Assembly: GCA_037013685.1 (NCBI GenBank)
Contig: CM072891.1
Span: 9,090,501-9,154,500 of the forward strand
Source of the DNA: Acridotheres tristis
Taxonomy: Eukaryota > Chordata > Aves > Passeriformes > Sturnidae
Direction of reading: 5' to 3'
DNA: 64,000 nucleotides
The position numbers and the translations under genes are program-made. How positions within the stretch are numbered: the first letter of the stretch is position 1; the number at the start of each line of letters is the position of its first letter. This document shows positions 49,652 to 62,200 of this stretch, in pieces. Below the pieces are notes generated by a model. That model was not told the origin of the DNA and did no database searches. It saw nothing but the letters and a program-made list of their open reading frames with translations.

Positions 49652-49790
49652 AAAACAAGCAAACAAACAAAAAAAAACCCACAAAAACAAAAGCAAACAA
49701 AAAACCAACCAACCAACCAACAAAAAAAAAAAAAAAACACCACACAACAAACCAAAAAAAAGAACAACAACCAAAATCCACAAAAAGCCC
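49652..49790 (+). repeat. A-rich low-complexity run with (CAAA)n and (CCAA)n
   Basis: About 140 bp almost free of G and T, including aaccaaccaaccaaccaac and a run of 16 A. It is likely expanded from a retroposon tail or by slippage. Translations of its complement (Phe/Val/Cys-rich frames) are artefacts. Confidence 0.9.
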
Positions 49791-52700
49791 ACCACCACTT
49801 CTACTTCCTTAAAAATAACAATGGTGAAGTAGACACCTTTCAAGCAAAACGGTCTCAGTGAGTCCAATCAGCTTGCCAAGTGTTAACATATGCATTATTT
49901 TATTTCTTCATATGTTGGGTTTCTTTTAAATTTTGCTTGTGTAAGACACAAAAGTCAAACCAGTGGTTGTTTCCCTTTAAAGTGATTGGTAACTCATTTT
50001 TTTTCACAATTCAGCATTTGGAAGAAATCTTGCAATGCTGGTGTGAGACTACAAGTTAATTGTGTGAATGAATAAAGGGATATGGAATAATTAAGTTGCA
50101 AATACAACTTTAACTTTTCAGTAAGATGATGGCAAATACCATCAAGGAAAAATGTTTTAAAATTACTTATTCTCAGCAATTAAGTTGTTTTCAACTAAAC
50201 TGACAATGCAGTTGAGAATTGCTGATGGTGTCAGAATACTGAGTATTGAAAGCCAAAAGAAAACCAACCTTCACCCATGACAAACTCCCTATTTACTCCA
50301 TCCAAACTCATACCAGCTCTCCAAATCAGGACCATAAGTAGTAGCTACAAGTAGAGCACTACAAGAAAGCCCTCCTGTTTTTACTTTCCTATGCACAGTG
50401 GGTAACAATTTTGTGTGAATCAGTCACAAGCAGAAACCCAATAATAGGAAGGGCAAAGTGTTCACTTTGCAGTTGTTACTGTCAGTTTTTGATTCTGTCT
50501 GCTGGGTCTCTCTAGCTCACACAGAGCAAAAGCAGTATCAGTTTCACAAAAAATACAGCTGTGTTTTTGAACATAAATACAACTGCTCTCAGCTCCTTAC
50601 TTCCTTACAATCCAGAATTACCCATGTGCAAGACTGCCCTGCCTTTCCTACCCCGTAGCCTTTTGTGTCCAGGACCAATTCTGAATCCAACCTAGCTGTT
50701 CCAAGTGAAGGTTTAATATTACAAAGTGTTACAAACAAGCAATCTATTACCAAATATTTCTCCCCCTTTTTCAAGCAAGAAAACCTTATACTCTTCAAAT
50801 CTGTTGTAGGATGCATTAAGCCATTTTGTATTGACAGACTAGTATTAGATTTTCATTGAAATATAGCAACAATATGCAAAAATGTTCTGGAGGGAAAGCA
50901 AAGGGTTAAAACCTCCATGATAGTTGCTGCAGTGAAATAGTAGCAAGTAACTTGACAAAAATTCATTAAGTCTCCTGCATTCAAAGTCATTATGCTTTTC
51001 CCCTCCAGACAGGGTCAGTATGTCCTGCCAATTCATGAGCTCCCAAAAATAAACCGGTTGAGTAACTGAAGATGTCAATAGATTTTCACATTGCCTCCAC
51101 ACATCCAAACTGTATGGCTTAGATGTTTACTTGTAAACAGCCAGGCATCCTACACTTAACCTAGAGCACTTTCCCAAGCAAATTCTGTCACTTAGAATTA
51201 CTCTGTTAGAGCTGTCATTGAACAGAGAATATTTTTCCACCTCCAAACTGTACTTCTCTCATAAATCAAGTTACTCAGAAAGAACTGTCTTTTTAAAATG
51301 CTTTATAGCAGATAGCAAAATTGAGTAGTTCTATTCAGCTTTACAATAAAAAAAATCCACAACAGTGCAGCTGAGAGATGTAAAAAATTCCCGGAACCCA
51401 TGCCACAAGGGAGAATGTTGATCCACCACTTTATTTTCTTCCATCTTTGACCTTTTCAGTGTCACTACCAAAGTTACCCAACTGAGAAACAGAAAAGTAT
51501 GACTTAACTCTGCATAAGAGGCAGACTGAAATCACCTAAGTGCATAGAACCGGGGAGATAATAATTTTGTTCACTGACATGACTGAAAGCCAAGTAAGTG
51601 ATCTGGTTAGGGAAACTACTCAATCTGCTCCACACAGAAATTGAAGTACTCATTTCTATGCATGCATTTCTAAAGTGCAATCCAGAAGCCTCCATTCCAC
51701 ATCTTAGATTTCTAGAACAAACATGATAGGATTAAGCAGAAAACCAAAATTCAGCCTTTTAATCACAATGTCCAGGGAAAAGCCAGTCAAGAGGGCCCAT
51801 AGCAGATGCATATAGGCAAACATGTATCTGCAATTGAATGAAAAATTGCTGTTTCACCCAAGGCTTAAGTGCCTCTATCTGCTGGAGGTCCACAGACGGT
51901 GCCGAAAATCCATTTCTGAACAGCAACGCCAGCTCCTTTTCAAGGAGGTGTGAGAGGGTCTGGGCTCCTCTACAAAACCCGCTGACAAAAGACTCACCCA
52001 GCCATAGAGATGCAAATTCAGACTCACATACCACACCTTCCCCTATCAAGAGTTCCCATCAATCAACTCCTCCGTGTGGGATAGAATCTCCATTTCTACT
52101 CACATTATGCCACTGTTAGGTTAGAGCATGGTTTTGTAGCCTCTTGGTCGAAGACTATTGTTTCACCTTTAAACGAGGATAACGCGGCACAAACGACGAA
52201 AAGTACTTGTCACCAGTGAGCTTGCAAGAAAGGGAGAAGACTGGTAACACTTTGTTGTATGTCCTATGGCACCAGAAAACAAATGCTTCCTAAATTGCAT
52301 TTTGTTGTCTTCTCTTTCAGGTCTGCCTGCCTTTAGTCCTACTTATCCTGTCGCTGTCTAACAGCTTGTGGATGCAAGTGAAGACTCACGTATTAGATAC
52401 AGGAAGTTGCATGACTGGAAGACCTAATGCTCTTCTGCATGAGGGCAAAGAGCATGACTTGTTCTAAGCTCAGGGTACATGTTCCTTATTGCTGCCCATT
52501 TTAGTTTCCATATAAGCAGCTTGTTGTGTCTAAGTATGAATAAAAGGCTCAATTAAATCTTAAATCATCACTTCCCTTTAAGGGTGGGACGCCACAGAAA
52601 GAACAATAAAAGCACTTCAGGCTACTAAAAGAGATTAAGAGCAAGATTTTATTTAAGATTTTAAAAGGCTACACAAAGCCATTGCCTCCTTGGGAAGAGT

Positions 52701-53039
52701 ATGAATGTTACTTCTCAAATATTTTAACCCAATTAATATGTTAGAAAGCTCCCCTTAGCTTCAATTTCCAGACTATATTCCTGAAACAGATCTCCATAAG
52801 AACTGCTGGTACAGGCCCCATCACAGCATTGCAATCTCCACTAGCAAATGAGAACCTCAAACTGGCTTTTGTCAAAGGGACACCTATAAATCGCTTAGCT
52901 TTCCAAAGGTCTAAGCGTATCCTGCACCTTTGTAGAATATTATTCAAACTAAAATGGTAAAAGCCTGGAGTAAGACCATATTGCCTCAAAAAATGAAAGT
53001 AAAACTGCAGACTTATCTATGCAGCCTGAGACCAGGTGC

Positions 53040-53455
53040 ACTCTTTTTTATTAATGCTCATGATGTGAAGATGTCCCGGCTCCACCCAGGACAGGGTTCT
53101 TTTTCGCAGTAGCCATGAGTGGCATAGCTGGGTCATGGAGGTTACTCTACACCATCTCATGTGTAGGATGAAGGAAAGGCACTTCCTTCTAGAGAAAAGG
53201 GACTCCTTCCAGTGTGAAAATGTGGCAGAGGGAGCCATCAGTTATTTTGTTGCTGTTACTGCTCCTTTTGTTATCTCATTGCTGTTTCCAGTAAATTGTT
53301 CTTAGCTCAACCCACACGATCTTTGCCTTTTGTGCCTCCAATCCTCCTCTTCAGCCCATCAAAGTGGGAGAGGAGAGGAAAAAAGAGAGAACCCCTGTGT
53401 GGTTTGGAGACTAGGGGCACTGGACTGGGGAGTACCATTCCTAAACCCTGACAGA
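53040..53455 (+). mobile_element. LTR-like remnant of an avian endogenous retrovirus (probable solo LTR)
   Basis: The 3' part (about 53255-53453) has features of avian ERV LTRs: gctgtttccagtaaattgtt, then caacccacacgatctttgcc, a tcctcctcttcagcccatc segment, a purine-rich block and an end in ctaaaccctgaca. The 5' boundary is a guess and no internal retroviral coding sequence was seen. It is degraded; family assignment is from memory. Confidence 0.5.
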
Positions 53456-54539
53456 AGAGCAGAAGAAAAACATCTTATTCAGATTTGAATTATACTCAAA
53501 ATCCCTCTTCAGCAGATCTCAAACTCAAGAGAATATAGAAAACTGAATTTTTTTTTGTTTCATAAGAAATTATCTTTCTGTATTTCAAACCAAAGAGCTG
53601 CTGCAAACATTAGTGCCATCTCTGCTCTTCAGCTGAGTAACACGTGAACCAGTTCAAACACAGAGTTTTCTTGTTTGCTTTTTGTCACGTGGTCCTTGTG
53701 CTATTATAGTAGTATACAGGCTGAAATAAGCGTTTACAATTTGAGATCAACATTCCAAAATTATTTTAAATACCAGTATCTCTCATGAAGAAAGCATTAA
53801 GAATTTCTAAATCTAAGTATCTTCCTATATTGGCACTTTCTTATTTTGTGTGAGCATGAGAATGCTGGCTTGTGGATTGTCTTTTAAAAACAAGAAGTTT
53901 ACTCTTTCATCTATATGTCACAAATATCAGCAGTATCTTGATAGTACTATAACAACAGAATATTGCTAATCAGGATTGGAACAGACTATTGATTTATCAC
54001 CACTGGGGAAAAAAGAAACACTTCTATTAAGAAAAAAGTAAAAAAAACATTTCAACATCACTTTAGTCAGCATAGAAGCAGCAGCACCTTGCCAACATGG
54101 ATGGATGTTTCAACATCACCTCCAAGTATCAAATACACTGTCTCTTTAACTAAATGTCCATGTGTATGTGGTCAAGCAATTGCTGGTGTTGACAAGTATT
54201 TGGGCCACTGCCCTTGGTCTCATACTTGCCTAATGATACCTCTGACAGAGGTGCCTAGCAGAGAAATCCATAAAGTCACTAAAAAGGTGCAAGCTGGAGG
54301 CCAGTGAAGGGTCTCTAGTCTTGCTCTATCACCTCTGTGTTAGAAATGCATTTGCAGTCCCAGCTTCATCTGTGTCCTGTGATTAAGAATTCAGCAAATA
54401 CATGTTCATGCCACTCTCAGACAAACAAAGACCTGCATCATGGCATACATGTGTGCACAGGCAGGCTGGTTCACTTTAAAATACAAGGAGAGATTACCTG
54501 AATAAGGAAACTGAATTTTCCAGGGTGCCATTTATATCA

Positions 54540-54590
54540 GTAGTTATTGTTGCTATTATTATCATTATTAGTAGTATTAGTATTAAAGAG
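54540..54590 (+). repeat. Imperfect (ATT)n trinucleotide repeat
   Basis: Degenerate repeat of TTA/TTG/TAG triplets around attattatcattattagtag. Confidence 0.75.
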
Positions 54591-55125
54591 CTCTTCCAGT
54601 TGCAGAGAAAAACTTCACAAATCAAGGCTTCAAATCTGCATTTCTTCTGCTAACAAAGCTCTCTGTATTTTAATTTCCTCTCTAAAGGTAAGGTAACTAG
54701 CTTTACTTATATTGCAAATTAAAAAAGCCCAGGTAGCTTTGTTCATCTTTTAAATAGAGAAATAACATCATTGATTTCAATAAAGCTGCTTGCAGGGCAG
54801 CCCCTTATTCATTGTTAACAAGTGCAAACCCTGAGTATAGTATCAGCTATATCACACTTCTCAGGTTTTTAATTGCTCAATTCTTCAAATGTTTCTTCTT
54901 TACATCTCAAATTCAAAATTAACATAAATTGCTTATAAGGAGCCTCACATTCTTTTTGTATCTTCTTAGGTAATAAAAGATCTTTTTTATTACAGATCAA
55001 ATTTTTCTACAGAAACATTTACAGTACATTTTCTGTAGAAAGAAAGTTGCAATAACAAAATAAGTCAGCTAGAACCATACCTGAAATATTTCACTTTTGC
55101 CAAAGAAAAAGGATTAAAACAAGGA

Positions 55126-55173
55126 GTCCCATACTTCAAAAGGAAAGCAGTTCCCATGCTTCAAAAGGAAAGA
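55126..55173 (+). repeat. Short tandem duplication (about 24 bp, two copies)
   Basis: The segment cccatacttcaaaaggaaag is followed at once by a near copy, cccatgcttcaaaaggaaag, each preceded by agt. Confidence 0.85.
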
Positions 55174-56749
55174 AATGTCTTAAATATCCTTTTGACTCTT
55201 AAATGTATTTAGAAAATCACAATAACAAAAGACCACTTCAATGCTGAAATTAAATCAGAAGAAAGTGAGGCTGATAATCAAATGCAACATTTTGCACAGT
55301 TCTTTACTTACAATCACACCCTTTATGTGCAAAGGCTTTCTAGTTATTCACAGAGGACAGCTTAAGCCCCTAATAACCAGAATGCTTCACTAGTATGACA
55401 AAAGTCTAGGTTTTGTTTTTAATATATTCCTTTTCTTCTCCAGAGGCATCTAAACATCCCTTAAAACATGTTCATTTAAACAAATATTGTTTGGAAAGAC
55501 TACATTATTTATTCATACATACTTATATTTTCTAAAAATTTGAAAACATAATAGCTTTCCAATAAAACATCCAAATAAATTTGTATTATTAATTAAATAT
55601 TACAGATACTGTAATTGTCCCCAGTATACAGACTGTCTCACGCGGGGTAACATCTAGAGTTTGTCACAAAAGATTCAAAGAGAATAATTCAACTCAGAAT
55701 TTTTGAAGTCATGAAATCAAACTAAATCATAGGGGCAGTCAGATTTCCCTTTGCCAGTGTCACATATGTGTGTATTTGGGATCCTAAGTTGTCATCATTG
55801 GAATCTCCTAAAGCAGTCAGAAGGTCTTACAGCTGTGGCTCTCCTCTCACCAGGAATTTGGCAGTGCTGGGATTTTGTTCTCAAATAGTATAAAATCAAA
55901 TTTAAATAGGAAAATACTTTGCTAAATTCTTCTCCACCCATGTGTAGTAATTTCCCACAAGCACAGCAAACTCTCAGGAAGTGCGTGAAAGAATACATTA
56001 TGTAGGGAGAAATAAAAGCCTGAAACTAAAACAGTTTACACTCCCAAGAGTTTTGTTAAGGATATTATAAAACTGTAAACAATAATGCAATTCGTGACAA
56101 ATTACCAGGTGACATATGCAGGAGTTGAAAAGGAAATGCTCAAGGAATCCCAGGAGTACACAGGCATAGCAGATAAGGCCGCACCTAAGCATACGTGATT
56201 AAGTCAAGTTTGAAATCATGCAACATCCTCATCCTCATCCAAACAAAAATGCACTTTTACCTATGAACTACACCATAACAAGGCTACTTGGAGATTATTC
56301 AGACTTCTGGGACTAGTTTCAACTTTGGACCTCATTACGATGCACAGCACAGACAAGGTAACAAGAGTTTCAGCAGGCTGACTGCCCCACAACATGCAGC
56401 TCCAGAGAACAACAGGCTCTGGTTTATCCATGCTGAAGGGAAGCAGCCCCTCTGATAGCTGGAAATCCACCATACAACTCTGTACTACAGGCAGGCTGCA
56501 AAACCAAAGCAATATTTCAAAATGTCCTATCAGTTACAAGCCCTTCAAAAGAGAAAAGGAAAAAAAGAGACAGGACAAGAACAAAACTTGCAGTTATAAT
56601 TCATGCATGTTTTGGTCACCATTACTCCAGAAATAACAAAAGGAATATTATCAGAGACAACAAATTAAGAAAAACCCCAAAATACAGCATTATATTCAAA
56701 GTTAAAATAATAGTACAAACAGCCAAACAAAAAACTTCAACATGGTTTA

Positions 56750-56797
56750 AAAACAAAACAAAACAAAACAAAAAAAAAAAAAAAAAAACAAAAAACT
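56750..56797 (+). repeat. (CAAAA)n repeat running into poly(A)
   Basis: About four CAAAA units followed by a run of about 19 A and a short decayed end. It resembles a retroposed tail, but no body was recognised upstream. Confidence 0.9.
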
Positions 56798-59700
56798 TCC
56801 CAAACTACTCTAGCATATCAAGGAAAAGAAACATTTGTTCTCAGGGGAACTGAGTTATAAAACTGAGTATGTATGTGTGTACATACCCTTATATGCATAA
56901 AGGTATATAACAAATAGTGTGTGTACATATAAACATACACAAACATTTAACATTGTGTTCCAAAAATAAATGACAAGAGGATATACCAATATATATCATT
57001 GTACTGTAATCTCTCCTATGATGGGGAAAGCCAAGTAACTGAGAACCAAGGTGAGAAGATAAAAGGCAGCAAAGAAAAAACAAAGCATGAACACTGACAT
57101 GATTCCTCTTCCTGTCTCTTTACATCCCAACTCTGAACATGTAATGCATGAGTAATGTATTTAGTAAAGAAGATATCAGAACTGTTTCTCACTTTACTAT
57201 TTCAGGTGCTAATAGCACTTAACTTGTTTCAACCCTTACCAACACTGAAGTCAAACTATATAGAACCTAAACATTAATTTTCACTAATTAAGGGTAAAAA
57301 GGAAAGCATTATTCCATGCTTTGCTGCAAGCCTTTTAAAATGTCTTTGAGAACAGAAATAAAATTAACACACGCTGAACAGTTTGCCACCCCCTCCCAAT
57401 CTAGCTTTTCCCAGTCTTCAACTTCTTGATTAACACCAGCTGTCAATTCAACAAGGGGCATTCATGTAATTTACTTGTACATAAAAAGAACAATAATTTT
57501 GGGGTGTGCACATTTCAAAGAATATCTGTACATCATATTATAGACAGATTAATGTATTATATTAATTTAAGCCTTGTTATCTGGTGGCCGTCAGTTGCAC
57601 AAAATACAATAAAAAGCTTTAAGAGAGCCTGAAATGCAAAGAATTAATTACCAAGGTTATCTCTGCATCCACATTCAAATGGCTGTTCCCAAATACCTGG
57701 ACACTGACTGCACTGAAAATGCATGTTATTCACCCTTTTTCCCGCCGCGCAGAGTAAAGCTTTCCCTCATAACTTTTTCAGTCACTGGAGTCGATCAGCA
57801 GAGCACTAAGGGCTACAGTTGGACGTGGCTCAGAAACAGAAGTTGTGCAAAGCGTTGTGAAGTGCTCCTTGAGCAGCCTCCTGCTGCACACACATGCCAT
57901 TTGTGCACTGCGAGCTGCTCCAGCTGCCAAGGAGCTTCCACACGCAATGCAAGTGGCTGCTATGCAGCTACAAAAGCTTCAATTATTGCTTTACCAGCCA
58001 CCTCTTTCAGGGACCTCTGTAATGCATAACGAGGATTTCTTAGTTTGAAGGCTCAGATCACACCAGGGGGAACGTGTGATTCTAAGTACAAGCAACTCCT
58101 GTCTGACACAAAGCTCTCTGCCACACTTAAAATTATTAGGGAAGGTCCTCAGGATATTTCCTTGAATTAGCAGTTCATCCCTCCTATTTACAAATTGCTC
58201 AGTGACAAGTCTTCCCTTTGGATGTGACTCACGAGCCTTGGTCTGCCCGTGCCAGAACCTGCAGCTTTTTGGGCATGTATTGCAAAACCTCACCACCGCA
58301 GAGCTCCTGGCTCCCTCAACTCCCCATTTCACAGTATGAACACACAAAGAAAAGTAGTTTATTTCTCACTTCATGTCTCCTAGAATGTAACTAATTGCAC
58401 TGGAGACAACTTTAATATTTACTACGTTTCATTTTAGCATAAACTGTAATTTACTGCAACCAGTATTAAGATTTTATGCAATGCTCCAGACAAAAAAAAA
58501 AAATCCAGGGTTTTGGTAATTAGGGTGTTTCCTTTTTTATTATGGGGGGAGCGTTTAGAAAAAGTGAAAGAGCAAAAAAACCAGCTCTTACCAACATTCT
58601 CATTCCACAATTTGATCAGTAGGTTAAAAAAGGTGTTTGCTAAACGTTTACCTAAACTCAACAGAAAACAATGTATTTTTTTGAGAAAACCTTCAAGAAC
58701 TGCTAAGCATACAGAAAATGCATAACCTTGGCAAACAGTGCCACAGGCTAGACAGATTTCCACTCTGATTCATGGCAGTCCCTGTCTCCTTACATGCCTG
58801 GGCACACCTCCACATACACACCACCAAGGTGGTCATTTCCAAAGAAAGGCTGCATGTCCTCAAGTCAGGGGCAACTTAAAAGCTTGATTAACAGCTTGAC
58901 AGAAAAGTATCATGAAAGGGATGACAGGCTTGAAAATATCTCCTGTGGTTCTGCAGCCACCACTGACAGGTGACCACAAGAGTCAAGATGCAAAAAATGT
59001 TAACTAACATTTGGAGCATTTATGCAGGCTTTTGAAAAGCTTGCATTGTGCTACAGTCCTCATCATTTTCCATCACCACTGCCTGGATGGGTTAAAGGCT
59101 AGCACAGCTACACCTTTGTTTTGCTAACATGCACACAAATGTATATATATCAATGACTAACTCCACTGAGAACCACAGGACAACTCAAGGACATGCAAGT
59201 TACCTACTCCTTTGTATACAAGTCGAAATAACCCTGGTCAAAAACTCTCTCCTACCACATAGGTTGTGAAAATCAAAAGGCTTAGCATTAAGGAATAACT
59301 ATATTGTATCACTACCACAAATGAGTCAAGAAATCTTTAAGAACTATTCCAGAGGTAATTTTGACAGTAAAACATCCAGTATAACATAGATTGATGAGTC
59401 AGTCAAGACATTAAGTACAATTTCGAGAAAAATGTACAAGCAGAACATCACAGTAATGCACGGTTTAACGTATATTTGTTTCATGTTTTTTTAAACCAGA
59501 ATGGTCCAATAAAATGACAGAAGGATCACTCATCCTAAAGATAGTTTGTCAAATTACAAACAAACCCCAAAAAACTAACAAAACGCAAAAGCACTGTCAG
59601 CAAATCCCTTCATTCGTCATTAACAAAGCCACATGCATTTTGCATGAAGCATTTTCTTGACAACCTGAGGAAACTACCAATAATAAGATGATCTGTATCT

Positions 59701-61079
59701 TCAGCTAAAATATGTGTTAGTTGAACACCAGGAAATTTTAAAGCAGATTTCCATTTTTATATTACTTTTCATTGCAGTGCTCAAAATATTTTACAAGCCA
59801 TTGTGGCATTTGTTAAGACATTAGCTATAATAGCTGAAGGTAACACTTCTAGAAAACTGTCTCTAATGTTAGGCCAGTTTCTGACCACCAGATCTGAAAT
59901 CTTTCAGATCTGATATGTCATGAATTCCAAGTACTCTCAAAATTAAGTTGATAAAAATAACAGGTGACCAGCATTTTTGTAAAACAAATCTTAGGGACCT
60001 TAAGTTGTACTCACAAGAACTTTGGCATAATTATGATGTTATTTAAAGTCTTAGTTAAAAGTCTTGCTAATACAGTGTCAGTGGCACACTTGCTCAATGC
60101 CTCATACTATCTCTCAGCCAACACTGCCTGCAAGATCACTGAACCAGATGCAGCTTTTGAGTTAAAGTTGAAAAAGCATGCTCTGAGCATACCGCTGGGC
60201 TGGTAGTTTTTCAAGCTCTTTAAGTTTTTGTGGCCTGACACGAAGCTCTCCCCAAAGCTCTTCTCTCCATTTCCAAGCAAGCCAGCTGAACTGCAGTTGC
60301 TTATTTTAACATAGCTCTCTTTCCCCACACAAGCACATAAAAAATCAGACCAGAGCAACAATTATGCTAAACGTGCAGGACTGTACCAAACCTGCTTGGA
60401 TTTCACCTGCTGTATAATCACTTTAGAAACATGAACCCAGAGATTCAATGAGCTTTCAATTTCTGTCTGCTGTGATTTCAGAAACTACTAGTGGCGTTTC
60501 TGCTGAGTATTCCAGATCTGTGATTTCTACGATCAGCCTCACTCCACTTCTACCTTCCTCTTCTAATTCTACGAAGAAGTCAAACAGGAACGTGGCAGTT
60601 CAATGCAGAACACACTCTCTTTTTAGCATTTGCAATGCAAAACTAGGTTTTGTTCGGTACAGAAATCTTGCACAATAGCCTGCGTATACGTATTCGTTCC
60701 AACAATGCTGTCCTATGCAATCACTCTGTAATTACACACAGTCATAAAGCTGCTGCTGTTGCTGCTTGGAACTGCAGTCTCGCCCTCTAAACAACCTAAT
60801 AGTCTCTGCATTAGGACATTTCTTTTTCTCTCTTCCCCTCCCTTAACTGCTTGCTCCAGTACAGATGGCCTTTACACTGAGCTCAAAACACGTAATCGGA
60901 ATGAAATCAAGTTATTATTAAAAAAAATAGATGTTTTTAAAATAATGTAAAGTAAATCTCTGTTAGCAAATAGAATATTTCGCTAATTCTGCAAGCTGCA
61001 ACCACACAAGACTTTACAAACCAAAAATAAATCCTGCTTACGCCTGTTAAAAAAAACCCGTAAGTATTATATAAGACTC

Positions 61080-62200
61080 TCACATACGCGCGTAGGTGTA
61101 TTGTCAGCTTTTACTGCTAAACTGCAACGAATCGGTCTTTTGCAGCTGCTGCCAGAAAAGAGCTGTACACTTGAGAGCACGGGATTTTTCAAAAATTATC
61201 TAACAAATTCCTCCCCACGCCCTTCCACTGCAAAAACGCCAGCAGGGCCATCCGACCCTGGCCACGATGCGCGCCCAGCGGCGGCCGGGACTCGGGGGCC
61301 CCCGCGCACGCCGGGCTGCCCCGGCTCCGCCAAGAGAACCTCCCTCCGCTCCAAAGCAGCCCCCCAAAATTCCATCCGCAGGCAGCTCACCCGGACACAC
61401 ACACATCCTGAAAGCGCTGCCGCAGCCAGGCAGCCGCGGAGAAACCCCTCCGGAGCGCTCGTAAGAACTCAGGGTAGGGCAGGAGGCGATGGCTCAGCAG
61501 CCGAGCCTGGACCCCCGCAGCAGGCGGGCCGGGAGTGCCGCTGCCCCGGCCCCGTGGAGCTGCGCGGCCCGGGCGCGGAGCCAGCCGCCCCCGTCACCTC
61601 CACAGGTACTTCTGCTCCTCATCCTGCACCCAGCACCCACAAACAAATCACGCACCACCACCACCCCCAAAAGAAAAGCTCCAGGAAAGACACCCCCTCT
61701 CCAAAATGGCAGGAAAACGGAAGCAAATCGTGCAAATTAAAAAAAAAAAATAAAATAAACGCGCGGAAAGCAGGAGAAGGAAGAAAGAGAACGTGCTGGC
61801 TCACCTGCGCAGCCAGGCTCGGCGGGCGCCGCGGGGGAACGTGGAGCGGCTGTTTGCAGAGGGGGGGCGGGAGGGGAGAAGGAGGAGGGGGGGGGGGGAA
61901 ACAAACTTTGTTTCTTTCTCTCCGGGACTCAGCGAAAGCGTCACTTCCTAGTGCGGTAAGCGGGGAGGCTCCCGGGCCCGGGCTCCTCAACTCCTCCTCC
62001 TCCCGCCTTCCTCCTCCACCCTCCGCGGCGCAGCTCCGTGCCGGCCCTCAGCGCCTCATCCTGGCACGGGCCTGGGCCCCCTGCCCTTGTCCACAGATCT
62101 CGGCTTGACCTTCTGCGCTTGGCTGTCGCTGCTCTTGGCAACGAAGGAGAGGAAATCCCCAACTAGTGAGGGGCGGGCAGAGAGTTTGCAGCATTGATTT
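61080..62200 (-). promoter_or_regulatory. MIDEAS: CpG island: predicted MIDEAS promoter and non-coding exon 1
   Basis: This is the only large CpG- and GC-rich block in the window. It contains GC boxes (gggggggcgggagggg at ~61861, gaggggcgggc at ~62169), an ETS-like cacttcct at ~61941, a long G-run (about 61890-61900) and no TATA box that I trust. On the minus strand a good donor (GCGCAG then GTGAGC) lies at 61804-61803, so exon 1 probably ends at 61805. The transcription start cannot be fixed; I expect it between about 61850 and 62160. Confidence 0.72.
61805..61950 (-). other. MIDEAS: Predicted untranslated MIDEAS exon 1
   Basis: The 3' edge at 61805 comes from the donor GTGAGC in the CpG island. 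The 5' edge is arbitrary. It would splice to 32948, placing the uORF and main ATG in the second exon. Confidence 0.45.

Larger units (their letters stand above)
32949..61804 (-). other. MIDEAS: MIDEAS first intron (5' UTR), about 29 kb, non-coding
   Basis: Bounded by the acceptor before 32948 and the CpG-island donor at 61804. No coding exon, RNA gene or intact mobile element was recognised on either strand. It holds a CR1 end, an LTR-like remnant, MIR-like SINE traces, short tandem duplications, A-rich runs, an AT-rich stretch near 46700-47100 and one CpG-rich patch, listed separately. Other untranslated exons could be hidden here. Confidence 0.7.

Noticed and set aside
49507..49867. Hydrophobic minus-strand frames resembling membrane proteins
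   Set aside because: They are translations of the A/C simple-sequence tract at 49652-49790 (Phe/Val/Cys runs) and not genes.
61101..62108. 335-codon open frame on the plus strand in the CpG island
   Set aside because: GC-rich DNA has few stops, so long chance frames are expected. The product is Pro/Arg/Ala/Ser low-complexity without a domain, and it lies antisense to the predicted MIDEAS exon 1.
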